Assembly (NCBI RefSeq): GCF_963378085.1
Contig: NZ_OY726395.1
Span: forward strand, 62,001-126,000
Source of the DNA: Mycolicibacterium sp. MU0050
GTDB taxonomy: Bacteria; Actinomycetota; Actinomycetes; Mycobacteriales; Mycobacteriaceae
Reading direction: 5' to 3'
Length of the DNA: 64,000 nucleotides
Position numbers and translations under genes: made by a program
Part shown: positions 1 through 9,472 of the stretch, one piece after another
Position numbering within the stretch: the stretch's first letter is position 1
How the letters are laid out: every line of letters begins with the position of its first letter
Notes under the pieces: generated by a model
The model's database searches: none
Told to the model about the DNA's origin: nothing
The model's input: only the letters and a program-made list of their open reading frames with translations

Positions 1-3000
1 ATTCGCGGCATCGGCAAGGTGCTGAGCCTGCGGTCGAAACCCGGCTTCAGCTTCCTCGGCTCCGACATGGACGAGCTGCACGGCCTGATGCGTGCGGTGC
101 TGTGCTCGTTGGCGGTGTACCACAGCCCAGGCGACCTGAAGATCATGGTGGTCACCCGGCATCCCGAAGCCTGGCAATGGCTGGTGTGGTTGCCCCACAA
201 CCAGCACGACGAGATGTTCGACGCGTGTGGGCTGCGCCGGCTGGTGTTCACCTCCCCGATGGACCTCGAGGTGGCGCTGGACTCCGAACTGCACCGCAAG
301 GGCCGCGGGCCGTGGGCCCCGCCGTCGGGAAGCAGTCCGTTGGCGATGCCGTCGCCGATGGAAACCCCGGGCGCCGGCGCCCTCGGCCCGCACTGGGTGA
401 TCATCGATGACGCCGTGGGAACCCCCGAGCAGTGGGAGGGCATCACCGGCCAGAAGGGCATGGCGGGAATCACGGTGCTGCGGTTGGCCACCCGCCCCGG
501 CGTCGGCGTGGGCTTCGCCGAGGAGGACGAACGGTTCGAGCTGCGCGAGGGGCGGTTGCGGCACCGCGACGCCTTCTACGCCGTCGCCGACATGCTGGCC
601 GAGAGCACGGCGGATCGCTACGCGCGGGCCATCGCCCGCTGGTCCCCGACCACCGCCGGCGAGCTCTCCCAGACCGACAGCCAGGGCGGGGAGCTGCTGC
701 GGCTGCTGGGCATCGACGATCCCCGCAAGATCGAGGTGGATCGGCTGTGGGCCGAACGGCGCGGGCGCGGGGACCCGAAATGGGGCATGGTCCCGGTGGG
801 TGTCCGACCCAGCGGTGAACTCGAGCACATCATCCTGCGCGCCAAGGACTTCGGCGGGTACGGGTTTCACTCGGTGGTGATCGGCACCTCCGGCTCCGGC
901 AAGTCGGAGTACTTCCTGTCGCTGTGCAACGGCATCGCGCTGACGCACTCGCCGGAGACCTTCATCATCATCTTCGTCGACATGAAGTTCGAGTCCGCAG
1001 CCCAGGACCTCGAGGGGCTGCCGCACGTGGCCGGCTCGCTGTCGAACCTCGGTAAGGACGATCGGCACCTGGCCGAGCGGATGCGCAAGGCCATCAACGG
1101 CGAGATCGCCCGCCGGTACCGGCTTTTCAAGGAGGCCGGTGCCCGCGACGCCAACGAGTACGAGGAGATGCGGCTGGCCGGCCGCGACCTGGAACCCGTC
1201 CCGATCCTGCTGGTCATCATCGACGAGTACCTGGAACTGTTCCACCACCACCAGGACTGGATCGACCTGGTAATCCACATCGGGCAGGAGGGCCGCGGCT
1301 GTAACGTCTTCTTCACCCTCGGTGGGCAGCGCCTCGACCTGTCGTCGCTGAGCAAGGCCAAGAGCAACATCGCCTTCCGGGTCGCGCTGCGGGCGGAGAC
1401 CGCCGAGGACTCCCGCGACGTCATCGGCAGCGATGCCGCGCTGCACCTACCCTCGCAGCAGAACGGGTATGCCCTGCTGAAGGTCGGGCCGCGCGACCTC
1501 GAGCAGTTCCGCTGCTTTTACGTGTCCGCGCCGTACGTGCTGCCCAAGAAGGCCAGTACGGCGGGCAAGACCGTCGACCTCAGCTTCCGCCAACCGCGCG
1601 CGCTGACCTGGGAGTACCAACCGTTGTCGGATGAGGACAACGCGGCGCTGGCGGTCATGGACGAGCCGGAGGAACCCGACGAGTTCCTCTATCACGCCGA
1701 CGGTTTCAAGAAGAAGAAGCTGCTGGAGGTCATCCGCGACTCGCTCCTGGCCCACCCCGCCCGGCCGCCGCATCAGATCTGGCTGCCGCCGCTGGAGGAG
1801 TCCGAGTGCGCGGACGCGTTGGTCCAGCGCTTCCGGGGCCGGCCCTGGCACGTCGACTACGGGCAGAACCCCGGGCTGGTGATCCCGGTGGGCATCGTCG
1901 ACATTCCCGAGGATCACGAGCAGCGGGTTCATGTGCTGGACGTGGAGATGGACAACGTCATGGTGGTGGGCACCGCCCAGCGGGGCAAGTCCTCAACGCT
2001 GATGACGTTGATGATGTCGGCATCGTTGATGTACCGGCCGGAACGGGTGACGTTCTTCTGTATCGGGGCGACGCTCTACGCGGTCGAAGACCTCCCACAC
2101 GTCGCCGGAGTCGTCAGTGTGACTGACACCGAGGGAGTTTCGCGCACCATTGCCACGCTCGAGGGCCTGATCCGGGCCCGCGAGGCGGCGTTCAAGCACT
2201 ACCAGATCGACATCTCCGAGTTCCGGGCGCGACGGTTCGGCGCGGCCGGGGGCGGCGGCACGGACCCGGACGACAAGTTCGGCGACGTGTTCCTGGTGGT
2301 GGACAACTTCGGTGACCTCTACGAGAAGGACATGGCGCTGGGGGACCGGGTGATCGCGCTGGCGCGGCAGGGCCTGTCCTACGGCGTGCACGTGATGACG
2401 AGCGCGACCAGCTGGCTGGTCGGACAGCGCCAGGCCCTGGTCGGAGTCTCGAACGCCCGCATCGAACTGCGGCTCAGCAACCCCGACGAGACCGCCATGA
2501 ACAGCGGGATCGAGCATCGCAAGGCCGCTCGCCGGGTTCTGGACCGTCCGGGATTCGGCATCACCAAGACCAGTCACGAACTGCTGGTGGGCATTCCGGA
2601 GATCACCGGCCCCAACGGTGAGCGGGTGGGGACTCGGCAGGTCGGGCGGGTCATCGCCGGAGTGACGGGGGCCGATCGGGTTGAGCAGCTGGTTCGGCTG
2701 CCGGACCGCATCGAGTTGGGCGAGATCGTCACCGCCCACCGGGACCTGCCGGCGTCCGTCGACCCGTGGAGCATTCCCTTCGCGCTCGGGGAAACTGCGT
2801 TGCAGCCGGTCAGTCTGCAGACCCGGGTGACGCCGAACCTGCTGGTGGTCGGTCGGCAGGGCTGCGGCAAGACCTCGACGCTGGCAGCCATAGGGCAGTC
2901 GATCATGGCGACGCTGTCACCCGAGCAGGCCCAGATCGTCATCATCGACCCCAAAACCAGCCTGATCGGCAAGGTCCAGGGGCCGCACGTCCGGGCCTAC

Positions 3001-3525
3001 GCCTATACCGCCGACGATGTGGATCAGATGCTCGAGTCGCTCGCCGCGGAGCTGCAGGACCGGCTGCCGCCGTCGGGACTCAGTCAGGAGGAGTTGCTGA
3101 CCCGCACCAGCTGGGAGGGCCCGCACTACTTCGTGCTGATCGACGACGAACAGGAACTGCGGCCCAACGGCGCGGTGTTGGGGAAGCCAGCCGCCGTCGG
3201 TCCGCTGCTTCCGCTCATCGAACGCAGCCGTGAAATCGGCCTGCACGTGATCGCGTCCCGTTTGCCAGGAAACTGGGCCGGAGCATCGGCGATGAATCCG
3301 CTGCTGCAGCGCCTGACGAGTTCCCGTACGCCGACGCTGTTCATGGACAACGACCCCACCTCGGTCCGGGTCTATGCCCGGATCCCCGCCCAGCAACTGC
3401 CACCCGGCCGCGGGCAACTGGTGTCCACCGAGGGCGAGATCGAGGGAATTTTGGTGGGCCACCCCGAGCCCGGGCCACCCACCTCAGCAGAAATTGTGTC
3501 AGCACCAGCTCCGGACAGGCCTTAG
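1..3525 (+). CDS. eccC2: EccC2, ESX-2 secretion ATPase (5' end outside window)
   Basis: Membrane-bound FtsK/SpoIIIE-type ATPase that recognises and drives Esx/PE/PPE substrates through a type VII secretion channel. The frame is open from the first base, so about 220 N-terminal residues, including the two membrane helices, lie outside. Three ATPase modules are visible: Walker A GTSGSGKS at bases 883-906, GTAQRGKS at 1969-1992 and GRQGCGKT at 2851-2874, with Walker B-like strands ending IIDE, VVDN and LIDD. Modules 2 and 3 have degenerate Walker sites, as is common in EccC, where module 1 does most of the hydrolysis. It is followed after 64 bp by the PE/PPE/Esx substrate genes. Assignment to ESX-2 rests on the whole operon order and the EsxC/EsxD sequences. 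Confidence 0.95.
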   Translation: MRGIGKVLSLRSKPGFSFLGSDMDELHGLMRAVLCSLAVYHSPGDLKIMVVTRHPEAWQWLVWLPHNQHDEMFDACGLRRLVFTSPMDLEVALDSELHRKGRGPWAPPSGSSPLAMPSPMETPGAGALGPHWVIIDDAVGTPEQWEGITGQKGMAGITVLRLATRPGVGVGFAEEDERFELREGRLRHRDAFYAVADMLAESTADRYARAIARWSPTTAGELSQTDSQGGELLRLLGIDDPRKIEVDRLWAERRGRGDPKWGMVPVGVRPSGELEHIILRAKDFGGYGFHSVVIGTSGSGKSEYFLSLCNGIALTHSPETFIIIFVDMKFESAAQDLEGLPHVAGSLSNLGKDDRHLAERMRKAINGEIARRYRLFKEAGARDANEYEEMRLAGRDLEPVPILLVIIDEYLELFHHHQDWIDLVIHIGQEGRGCNVFFTLGGQRLDLSSLSKAKSNIAFRVALRAETAEDSRDVIGSDAALHLPSQQNGYALLKVGPRDLEQFRCFYVSAPYVLPKKASTAGKTVDLSFRQPRALTWEYQPLSDEDNAALAVMDEPEEPDEFLYHADGFKKKKLLEVIRDSLLAHPARPPHQIWLPPLEESECADALVQRFRGRPWHVDYGQNPGLVIPVGIVDIPEDHEQRVHVLDVEMDNVMVVGTAQRGKSSTLMTLMMSASLMYRPERVTFFCIGATLYAVEDLPHVAGVVSVTDTEGVSRTIATLEGLIRAREAAFKHYQIDISEFRARRFGAAGGGGTDPDDKFGDVFLVVDNFGDLYEKDMALGDRVIALARQGLSYGVHVMTSATSWLVGQRQALVGVSNARIELRLSNPDETAMNSGIEHRKAARRVLDRPGFGITKTSHELLVGIPEITGPNGERVGTRQVGRVIAGVTGADRVEQLVRLPDRIELGEIVTAHRDLPASVDPWSIPFALGETALQPVSLQTRVTPNLLVVGRQGCGKTSTLAAIGQSIMATLSPEQAQIVIIDPKTSLIGKVQGPHVRAYAYTADDVDQMLESLAAELQDRLPPSGLSQEELLTRTSWEGPHYFVLIDDEQELRPNGAVLGKPAAVGPLLPLIERSREIGLHVIASRLPGNWAGASAMNPLLQRLTSSRTPTLFMDNDPTSVRVYARIPAQQLPPGRGQLVSTEGEIEGILVGHPEPGPPTSAEIVSAPAPDRP

Positions 3526-3589
3526 TATCAGTCAATACCCCAGTTGACGGTGCCGGGGAGGGCCCGAGCAACAACAGAGAGGTAACACC

Positions 3590-3910
3590 ATGACGAATCC
3601 GCTACTCCAGGTCACGCCATCCACGGTCGGGCTGTCCTCGGCCACCGAGGCGGGCATCACCGCGGCTCAAGGGGCCAGTGCGGGCGCAGCGTCGGCGGCC
3701 CTGGTGGGCATCCTGGAAATGGCCGGCGACGTGACGTCGATCGCCTTCGCCAATGCCTTGCGGGCTGCCGGCGCCGCGTACGTCGGGGCCATCGCGGAAC
3801 ACACCGCGCAGCGCGGCATGTTTGCCGGAGCGCAAGGCATCGCGGGCACCACCTTCGAGGCCGTCGAGGTCGGTCAGCGGGCGGCGCTTGCGTTGCGGAC
3901 AGCGCTCTAG
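3590..3910 (+). CDS. PE family protein, PE36-like
   Basis: A 106-residue PE-domain-only protein, the usual helical-hairpin partner of the PPE encoded next door and a likely ESX-2 substrate. It is Ala/Gly-rich with two amphipathic helices and no C-terminal extension. The N terminus begins MTNPLLQVTP, without a canonical PE motif at residues 8-9, as in the divergent ESX-2 PE36. AGAGAGGTAAC just upstream gives a good ribosome site for this ATG. PE and PPE are 24 bp apart, so co-translation of the heterodimer is expected. The YxxxD/E export signal is not clean; YVGAIAE (about residue 64) is the nearest match. Confidence 0.85.
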   Translation: MTNPLLQVTPSTVGLSSATEAGITAAQGASAGAASAALVGILEMAGDVTSIAFANALRAAGAAYVGAIAEHTAQRGMFAGAQGIAGTTFEAVEVGQRAALALRTAL

Positions 3911-3934
3911 CGTGCGCGTGCGTAGCGAGGTGTC

Positions 3935-5146
3935 ATGATCGATCCGGGATGGGCGCTGCGGACGCCCGAGCAGAACGATTTGCTGCTCAAGGCCGCGCCA
4001 GGGGGTCTCCCGAGTATGAGCGCGGCCCTGGCCGCCTACACCGCCGAGATGGCGTCCACCGAAGCTGCCGCTGGGATGTCGACCGCCAACATGGTCGGGC
4101 TCAACGCCGGTTTCCAGGGCGCGGCCAGCCTGGCCTCGACGGCGACGACCACCGGCCTGAACACGGTGGCGCATCTGTTGTTCGGCTGGCTCGCGGAGAA
4201 GCCGCCGATCATTTCAACCGCCGTCAGTGCGTTCACCACCGCCTATTCGACAATGGTGCCGGCCGCGCTGTGCATCACCAACCGCGAGGAATGGGCGATG
4301 TATTGCGCGCTGAACGCCGTGATCCCGGTGTTCGGCATCCCGATCGCCGAACGGGACCTCGAGTATTACGGCGGCTTCTGGCCCAACAATGCCCGCACCG
4401 GCGCAACCTACGCGGCCACGTTGACCTCATTGATGCCGGCGCTGGCGATCCCGCCGCCGCTCACCCCGCAGAACGCCGCGCCCGCTATGCCGGCCGCGGC
4501 GGCCACCGCGGTCGCCGAGACGGCGGCCACCACGGCCGCCGGTGACGCGATGCGGGCCTCGAGCGAAGCGGCCGGTCAGGTGGCCTCGACGGGCAGCAAC
4601 GGGGCGGGCTCGTTCATGGACGTTGCGCAACAGGCGCTTGGGCCAGCCCAGAAGGCCTTCGAGACCGTGCCGAAGGCCTTCGAGGGAATCCTCGGTGCGC
4701 CAACGTCTTTCATGCAGCCGGCGATGTCGGCCGTGCAGGGTTTGACCGGGATGTTCGGGGGTTCGATGGGCGGGGCGAACGCGGCCTCGGCCGCGGAGGC
4801 GATCCGTCCCACGGGCGCGGGTGGCGTGCCGGGCGCCGGTTTGGGCGCCCTGAGCGGCGGTGGTGGCGGCGGTGGTGCCGCGGCTCCGGGCTCGGCGCAG
4901 GGTCTGACGAGCTATGTGCGCCCGTCCAGCGGCTTTGCGCCGGAGAACGGTGGACGGGCAACCGGATTGCGCACCCCAGGCCTGCTGCCTGCCGGGGACA
5001 TGCGCGCGCCCGCCATGGCCGCGGGCGGCGGTGCCATGCCGCTGGGTCCGGCCGGCATGTTGGCGCGTTCGCAGGACGAGGGTGGTCAGGAACAGGTGAC
5101 CCGGGCGCGCATCGTGACGGAAGGGGACCGAACCGACCGGGATTAG
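3935..5146 (+). CDS. PPE family protein, PPE69-like
   Basis: A 403-residue PPE protein that should pair with the upstream PE and be chaperoned by EspG2. The first ~180 residues form the helical PPE domain, but the diagnostic PPE tripeptide is replaced by TPEQN near residue 10. The remainder is Ala/Pro/Gly-rich, with a Gly stretch near residues 308-317, and ends in a charged tail. It resembles PPE69 of ESX-2 in length (about 400 residues) and position. No transmembrane segment is obvious. Secretion and localisation are inferred from family knowledge. Confidence 0.88.
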   Translation: MIDPGWALRTPEQNDLLLKAAPGGLPSMSAALAAYTAEMASTEAAAGMSTANMVGLNAGFQGAASLASTATTTGLNTVAHLLFGWLAEKPPIISTAVSAFTTAYSTMVPAALCITNREEWAMYCALNAVIPVFGIPIAERDLEYYGGFWPNNARTGATYAATLTSLMPALAIPPPLTPQNAAPAMPAAAATAVAETAATTAAGDAMRASSEAAGQVASTGSNGAGSFMDVAQQALGPAQKAFETVPKAFEGILGAPTSFMQPAMSAVQGLTGMFGGSMGGANAASAAEAIRPTGAGGVPGAGLGALSGGGGGGGAAAPGSAQGLTSYVRPSSGFAPENGGRATGLRTPGLLPAGDMRAPAMAAGGGAMPLGPAGMLARSQDEGGQEQVTRARIVTEGDRTDRD

Positions 5147-5356
5147 CTGCCAGTGCCCACCGGCGTGCGGGTTGGAGGCTGGTTGTGTCGAGTTCCCTTT
5201 ATTAGCAATGGTCACAACGGTATCGGCCGGTCCAATGGGCCGTTACACTCCAGCGGTCAAGATTTGCTAATTGGTGAAGTGACACCGGCTCGAATGCCCT
5301 TAGACTCACAACCAAGTCCCCACGCAGCGGGGGGAATCCAACAGAGAGGGACACAA

Positions 5357-5671
5357 ATGCCATCGGAGCAGATCAATGTCGATTCGGAGTTTCTGCGTGA
5401 CACCAAGTCCGCGGTGGTGACGGCGATGGAGCACAGCACCCAGCTGAGTACCGACTGCGTCCACCTGATCGAGAACGTGGTGGGCTCGCGAGCCTTCACA
5501 GGTGATGCAGCCAACATGGCGAATATCACGATCGCTGAGATCAACAACGATTTATCGAAAATCCTTGAGCACGGCCGACTCCTCGCCGAACACCTCGGCA
5601 AGACCGCCGACGTCATGGAGGCAAACGAAGGCGAGTCCGCCGACCTGTTTCGGGGCGTAAGCGGCGGATAG
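5357..5671 (+). CDS. esxD: EsxD-like WXG100-family protein
   Basis: A 104-residue helical-hairpin protein, probably one half of the EsxC-EsxD heterodimer exported by ESX-2. The frame is open further upstream, but the ATG after ACAGAGAGGGACACAA has the only good ribosome site and gives the normal family length. The C-terminal half (EINNDLSKIL then ADVMEANEGESADLF) matches what I recall of EsxD. The WXG turn is missing: the loop reads SRAFTG with no tryptophan. It is separated by 46 bp from the esxC-like gene. Confidence 0.85.
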   Translation: MPSEQINVDSEFLRDTKSAVVTAMEHSTQLSTDCVHLIENVVGSRAFTGDAANMANITIAEINNDLSKILEHGRLLAEHLGKTADVMEANEGESADLFRGVSGG

Positions 5672-5717
5672 CCCTGGCGGATCTACAGAACCTTACTCAC
5701 CTAGAAGGAGAATTCTC

Positions 5718-6005
5718 ATGGAGATGCGTTACAACATTCCTCAGATCATGGATGCCGGCGACGGCGTGAACCGGAATGCGGCGGGCTTGCTCGACAACCA
5801 AGGCGATGTCGAGAATCGGTTCGCCATCCTGCTCGGGTCCGGGATGTTCGACGGTGACAACTCGTTCAACTTCGGCGACCACCAGGCCCAATTCATGCAG
5901 GCGTTCAAGCACTTGATCCAAACCGTCGAGCAGTTCTCGAGAACTGTGCACACGGTTGCTGCCAATACGCAGGCCCAGGACGCAATGCTGGCTTCGGGCC
6001 TCTGA
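5718..6005 (+). CDS. esxC: EsxC-like WXG100-family protein
   Basis: A 95-residue partner of the EsxD-like protein, the same length as M. tuberculosis EsxC. The N terminus MEMRYNIPQIMDAG and the C-terminal helix HQAQFMQAFKHLIQTVEQF align by eye with EsxC. The central turn reads GSGMFDGDNSF, so again no WXG tryptophan is present. A strong Shine-Dalgarno (AGAAGGAGAA) precedes the ATG. Together with EsxD it is the presumed core secreted dimer of this locus. Confidence 0.87.
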   Translation: MEMRYNIPQIMDAGDGVNRNAAGLLDNQGDVENRFAILLGSGMFDGDNSFNFGDHQAQFMQAFKHLIQTVEQFSRTVHTVAANTQAQDAMLASGL

Positions 6006-6075
6006 GCCGACTTGTTCACCCGGTGGGGTGCGTGCTGTGGCGCGCACCCCACCGTATGTCCGGGGGAGAAATTTC

Positions 6076-6912
6076 ATGCTGACCACCACGGTGGACGGAT
6101 TGCTTGTCCTGCAGGTGATTTCGGGGATCGAGGTGCTCGCACCCGAGCTGGGGCTGCGCCCGCACCTGCCCAGCGTCGAAACCAAGCAGGCCGCACTCGA
6201 GCACCCGATGGCCGCCGAACTGCGCGAGCAGGGTGTCATCGACGAGCAGGGCGTCGTCGACGCTCCGGTGCTGGAATGGCTGACCGTGATCGCGCGCCGC
6301 GACGTGGCGCTGCTGATCCATGCCGTGACACCGGACCACGACGGCCTGCCGCGGCGGGTGTTGTTGGCGCGCTATGCGCAATGGTGGGTGACCATCGAGC
6401 GCACTGAGCATCTGATCCGGATCGGCCCCGCCGGGATGGCAACGGCCGAGGGCGCGGCCAGCAGCATCGTCGCCGACCAGATCGACAGACTTTGCGGGAC
6501 AAACGCTCCCGCCCAATTGCGTCCGGTCACGTTGGAGGCCGATGCGCTCGTGGCCACCGTCCGTGACCGCGACACCCTGCGCCGGCACCTGATGGACCTC
6601 GCGCTGGATGCCGACCAGATCCGACTTCTCATGCTCGCCGGCGACCCCAGCCGCTCCGCCCAGGCATCGATCGTGGCGGTGCAGTCGGGCGTGGAGACCG
6701 GGACGCCCACCCGCGCGGTCCTCAGCACTGCGTCGGCCGCCATCGTCGACACTCCGGAAGGCCGCGTGGTGTACGAAACCGTGCAGCGCGACGGCAAGAA
6801 ATGGTTCATCGTCAGCCCCGGCTCGGCGAAAGTCATCGCGACCGCCGTGGGGCAGCTCCTGCGGTGCCTGCCCGCCAGCGATGACTGGTATTCGTACCGA
6901 AAGGTTGTGTAA
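6076..6912 (+). CDS. espG2: EspG2, PE/PPE chaperone
   Basis: A 278-residue cytosolic chaperone that binds the tip of cognate PPE proteins and keeps PE-PPE dimers soluble for EccC delivery. The ATG follows CGGGGGAGAAATTTC. The longer open frame upstream overlaps esxC and is not used. The length agrees with EspG2 (about 276). Typical EspG features include the N-terminal start (TTTVDGLLVLQVISGIEVL) and mixed alpha/beta composition, with a C-terminal strand ending in DDWYSYRKVV. Position directly after the Esx pair is standard for ESX loci with PE/PPE genes. Confidence 0.88.
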   Translation: MLTTTVDGLLVLQVISGIEVLAPELGLRPHLPSVETKQAALEHPMAAELREQGVIDEQGVVDAPVLEWLTVIARRDVALLIHAVTPDHDGLPRRVLLARYAQWWVTIERTEHLIRIGPAGMATAEGAASSIVADQIDRLCGTNAPAQLRPVTLEADALVATVRDRDTLRRHLMDLALDADQIRLLMLAGDPSRSAQASIVAVQSGVETGTPTRAVLSTASAAIVDTPEGRVVYETVQRDGKKWFIVSPGSAKVIATAVGQLLRCLPASDDWYSYRKVV

Positions 6913-6947
6913 GTGAGTACCCCCGCGCGCGTGTTAGCGTCAAAATC

Positions 6948-7976
6948 GTGACGGCGCCATGGAACGATCCAGCGAATTCGCCTGGTCAGGAGCAATCGCG
7001 GCACCCCGATTCGGCGTCCGGTTTCCACCGGCACCCGGATTCGGTGTCGGGATCGTTGCGGATCTCGGACATGGTGGCGCCGCGCAAGATTCCGCCGGGC
7101 TCCGGCTGGCGCAAGTTCGTCTACCTGATGTCGTTCAAGACCATCAACTTCGGCGAGTCCCCCGCCGAGCGGCACTACCGCGAGCTGCGCGAGCGGATTC
7201 GCCGACACATCCGCAAGCAGTACGTCATCGGGGTCATCTCCGGCAAGGGTGGCGTCGGTAAGACCACCATGACCGCGTCCATCGGTGCCGTCTTCCGCGA
7301 ATGCCGCCCGGAGAACGTCGTCGCGATCGACGCCGCGCCGGGATTCGGCACCTTGGCCGGACGGATCGACGAGACCCCGCCGGGGGACTACTCGGCGGTG
7401 CTCAACGACACCGACGTGCAGGGCTACGCCGACATCCGAGAGCACCTGGGGCAGAACGCCGTTGGTCTGGACGTGCTGGCCGGCAACCGCGCTTCCGATC
7501 AGCCGCGGCCGCTGGTGCCGTCGATGTTCACCGGGGTGCTCTCGCGGTTGCGTCGCACCCACAACGTGATGCTGGTGGATACCGCCGACGACCTGGAACA
7601 CCCGGTGATGAAGGCAGTCTTCGACGCGTGCGACACCTTGGTGTTCGTGTCCGGTCTGACCGCCGACACCTCGCTGCCGGTGACCCGTGCCATCGACCTG
7701 TTGCGGTCTCTGGGCTACCACGAACTGGTCTCGCGCAGCATGGTCATTCTCAACGACAGCCGCAACAAATACGACGACGACGCCCGCAAGTATCTGGTGG
7801 AACGGTTCAGCCAGTCCGGCGCCACCGTCGAATTCATGCCCTACGACGCGCATCTGGCCAAGGGCGGGATCATCGACGTGCAGCACGAGTTGCACAAGGA
7901 CACCCGTCTGCGGCTGTTCGAGATCACCGCGGCCCTCGCCGACAAATACACCCCGGACGCTGATCGGCCGCGCTGA
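6948..7976 (+). CDS. MinD/ParA-like ATPase of ESX-2 (Rv3888c-like)
   Basis: A 342-residue deviant-Walker ATPase of the EspI-related group found inside ESX-1 and ESX-2 clusters. It begins at a GTG. A hydrophilic N-terminal arm of about 80 residues precedes the P-loop GVISGKGGVGKTT, whose signature Lys marks the MinD/Mrp class. Switch-like AIDAAPGFG and VDTADD segments follow. The stop overlaps the eccD2 start in TGATG, so the two are translationally coupled. In ESX-1 the EspI homologue links ATP level to secretion; a similar role here is inference. Confidence 0.85.
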   Translation: MTAPWNDPANSPGQEQSRHPDSASGFHRHPDSVSGSLRISDMVAPRKIPPGSGWRKFVYLMSFKTINFGESPAERHYRELRERIRRHIRKQYVIGVISGKGGVGKTTMTASIGAVFRECRPENVVAIDAAPGFGTLAGRIDETPPGDYSAVLNDTDVQGYADIREHLGQNAVGLDVLAGNRASDQPRPLVPSMFTGVLSRLRRTHNVMLVDTADDLEHPVMKAVFDACDTLVFVSGLTADTSLPVTRAIDLLRSLGYHELVSRSMVILNDSRNKYDDDARKYLVERFSQSGATVEFMPYDAHLAKGGIIDVQHELHKDTRLRLFEITAALADKYTPDADRPR

Positions 7977-9472
7977 TGACCAAGGTTTCGTTTCCGGCGC
8001 GGTGCGCCGTCGCGGTGGTCTGTGGTGAACACCTGATCTCGCAGGTGTATCCGGCCTCCGTCCCGGTGGAGGTGTTCATCGACGACATCGTCGAGCTGCT
8101 CGACGCGGAGCTGAAGCGGCGCGGGCTCGGCGGCCTCGAGTCGGGCCTCGGCTACGAGTTGCAGCGGGCCAACGGTACCCGGCTCGAGGTCACCAAGACG
8201 CTCGACGAGCTCGGCGTCGAGGACGGCACCACCCTGGTGCTGGCGCCCGCCGGCGAGGGCGATTCCTTTGAGCCCCAGTACGAATCGCTGTCCACCGGCC
8301 TGGCTCGGGTCGGCAAGAGGCTCTTCGAACCGGTGACCGCGGCGACCGCGGCCCACACCGCCGTGGCGATCACCGCGTTGTGTGCCGCGGCCGTCCTGTT
8401 GATGGCGCTGCGCAACCGCAACGCCGGCGACGCGTTGTTGCCGACCATCGTGACCGGCGTGTTCGGGCTGCTGCTCGCCGGCGGAGCGGGGGCCATCGCG
8501 CGGTGGTGGCCGCAGCGCCACGACCTGCTCAGTGGGTTCGCGTGGCCGGCGATACCGCTGTTGGCGGTCAGCGCGGGGGCGGCGGCTCCGGGCCCGATCG
8601 GATCGGCACATCTGTTCATCGCGGTTCTGGCGGTGCTCACTCTGACCTGCGGGCTGATGGCGCTGACTCAGCGGCATGTCACCGTCGGGGCCACCATCGT
8701 CACGTTGTGCGCGTTGGGCGGCGCGGTGGCGCTGGCCCGGATGTGGCGGCCGGTCCCGGCCCAGTGGCTGGGCATGTGCGGGCTCGTCGGCTTGCTGTTG
8801 CTGGTGACGTTGGCGCCGACGTTCGCGTTGTGGGCCGGGCGGATTCGGCCGCCGCACTTCGGCTCCATCACCGGCCGCGACCTGTTCCGCCGCAGCGACG
8901 GTCTGCCCGTGGACGCGGTCGAGCCGGTGGCGGACGACGACTTCGAGGATGCGGACCAACCGGAGGTCAGCCCGGACACCACCCCGCGCGGCGCCGAGAT
9001 CGCCGCCGCTGCCCGTCGGGCCAACCAGGTCCTCACCGGAATCTGCGTGGCCGCGGCTATTTCGATGCCCCTGGCAGTGTGGGCGACGCTGATGCCGGGG
9101 CAGGCCAAGAGCAACGCCGCGGCGATCCTCGCCATGCTGTTCGTGTTCATCTTCATCAGCCGAGGTCGCAGCTTCGCGACCAAACACCAGGCCGTGGCGC
9201 TGGTGTGCGGCGCCGCGACGGCGGTATGCCTGGGCGTGGTGAAGTACGTGCTCGCGGCACCGGCCGAGTCCGGTACCGCCGTGTTGTGGGGCGCGCTGGT
9301 GCTCGCGGGATTCGCCGGACTGGGCCTGCTGGCCGGGTTGTTGGTACCGGTCACCCGGTTTACCCCGCTGGTGCGGATGTTGGCCGAATGGCTGGAACTG
9401 CTGGCGATCGTGGCTGCGTTGCCGCTCGCCGCGTGGATCGGGGGGCTGTTCACATGGGTGCGAATGCGATGA
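7976..9472 (+). CDS. eccD2: EccD2, ESX-2 channel membrane protein
   Basis: A 498-residue integral membrane component of the ESX core complex. The first ~85 residues form a ubiquitin-like cytosolic domain, and residues after ~115 hold about eleven hydrophobic helices. A charged cytoplasmic linker lies near residues 300-345. Two EccD copies per protomer normally line the channel vestibule. It overlaps the MinD-like gene upstream and mycP2 downstream. Confidence 0.93.
   Translation: MTKVSFPARCAVAVVCGEHLISQVYPASVPVEVFIDDIVELLDAELKRRGLGGLESGLGYELQRANGTRLEVTKTLDELGVEDGTTLVLAPAGEGDSFEPQYESLSTGLARVGKRLFEPVTAATAAHTAVAITALCAAAVLLMALRNRNAGDALLPTIVTGVFGLLLAGGAGAIARWWPQRHDLLSGFAWPAIPLLAVSAGAAAPGPIGSAHLFIAVLAVLTLTCGLMALTQRHVTVGATIVTLCALGGAVALARMWRPVPAQWLGMCGLVGLLLLVTLAPTFALWAGRIRPPHFGSITGRDLFRRSDGLPVDAVEPVADDDFEDADQPEVSPDTTPRGAEIAAAARRANQVLTGICVAAAISMPLAVWATLMPGQAKSNAAAILAMLFVFIFISRGRSFATKHQAVALVCGAATAVCLGVVKYVLAAPAESGTAVLWGALVLAGFAGLGLLAGLLVPVTRFTPLVRMLAEWLELLAIVAALPLAAWIGGLFTWVRMR

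Noticed and set aside
8380..9453. Open frame extending mycP2 upstream by about 358 codons
   Set aside because: It lies wholly over eccD2 in another frame, is full of Arg/Gly/Pro shadow composition, and the signal peptide begins only at the chosen ATG.
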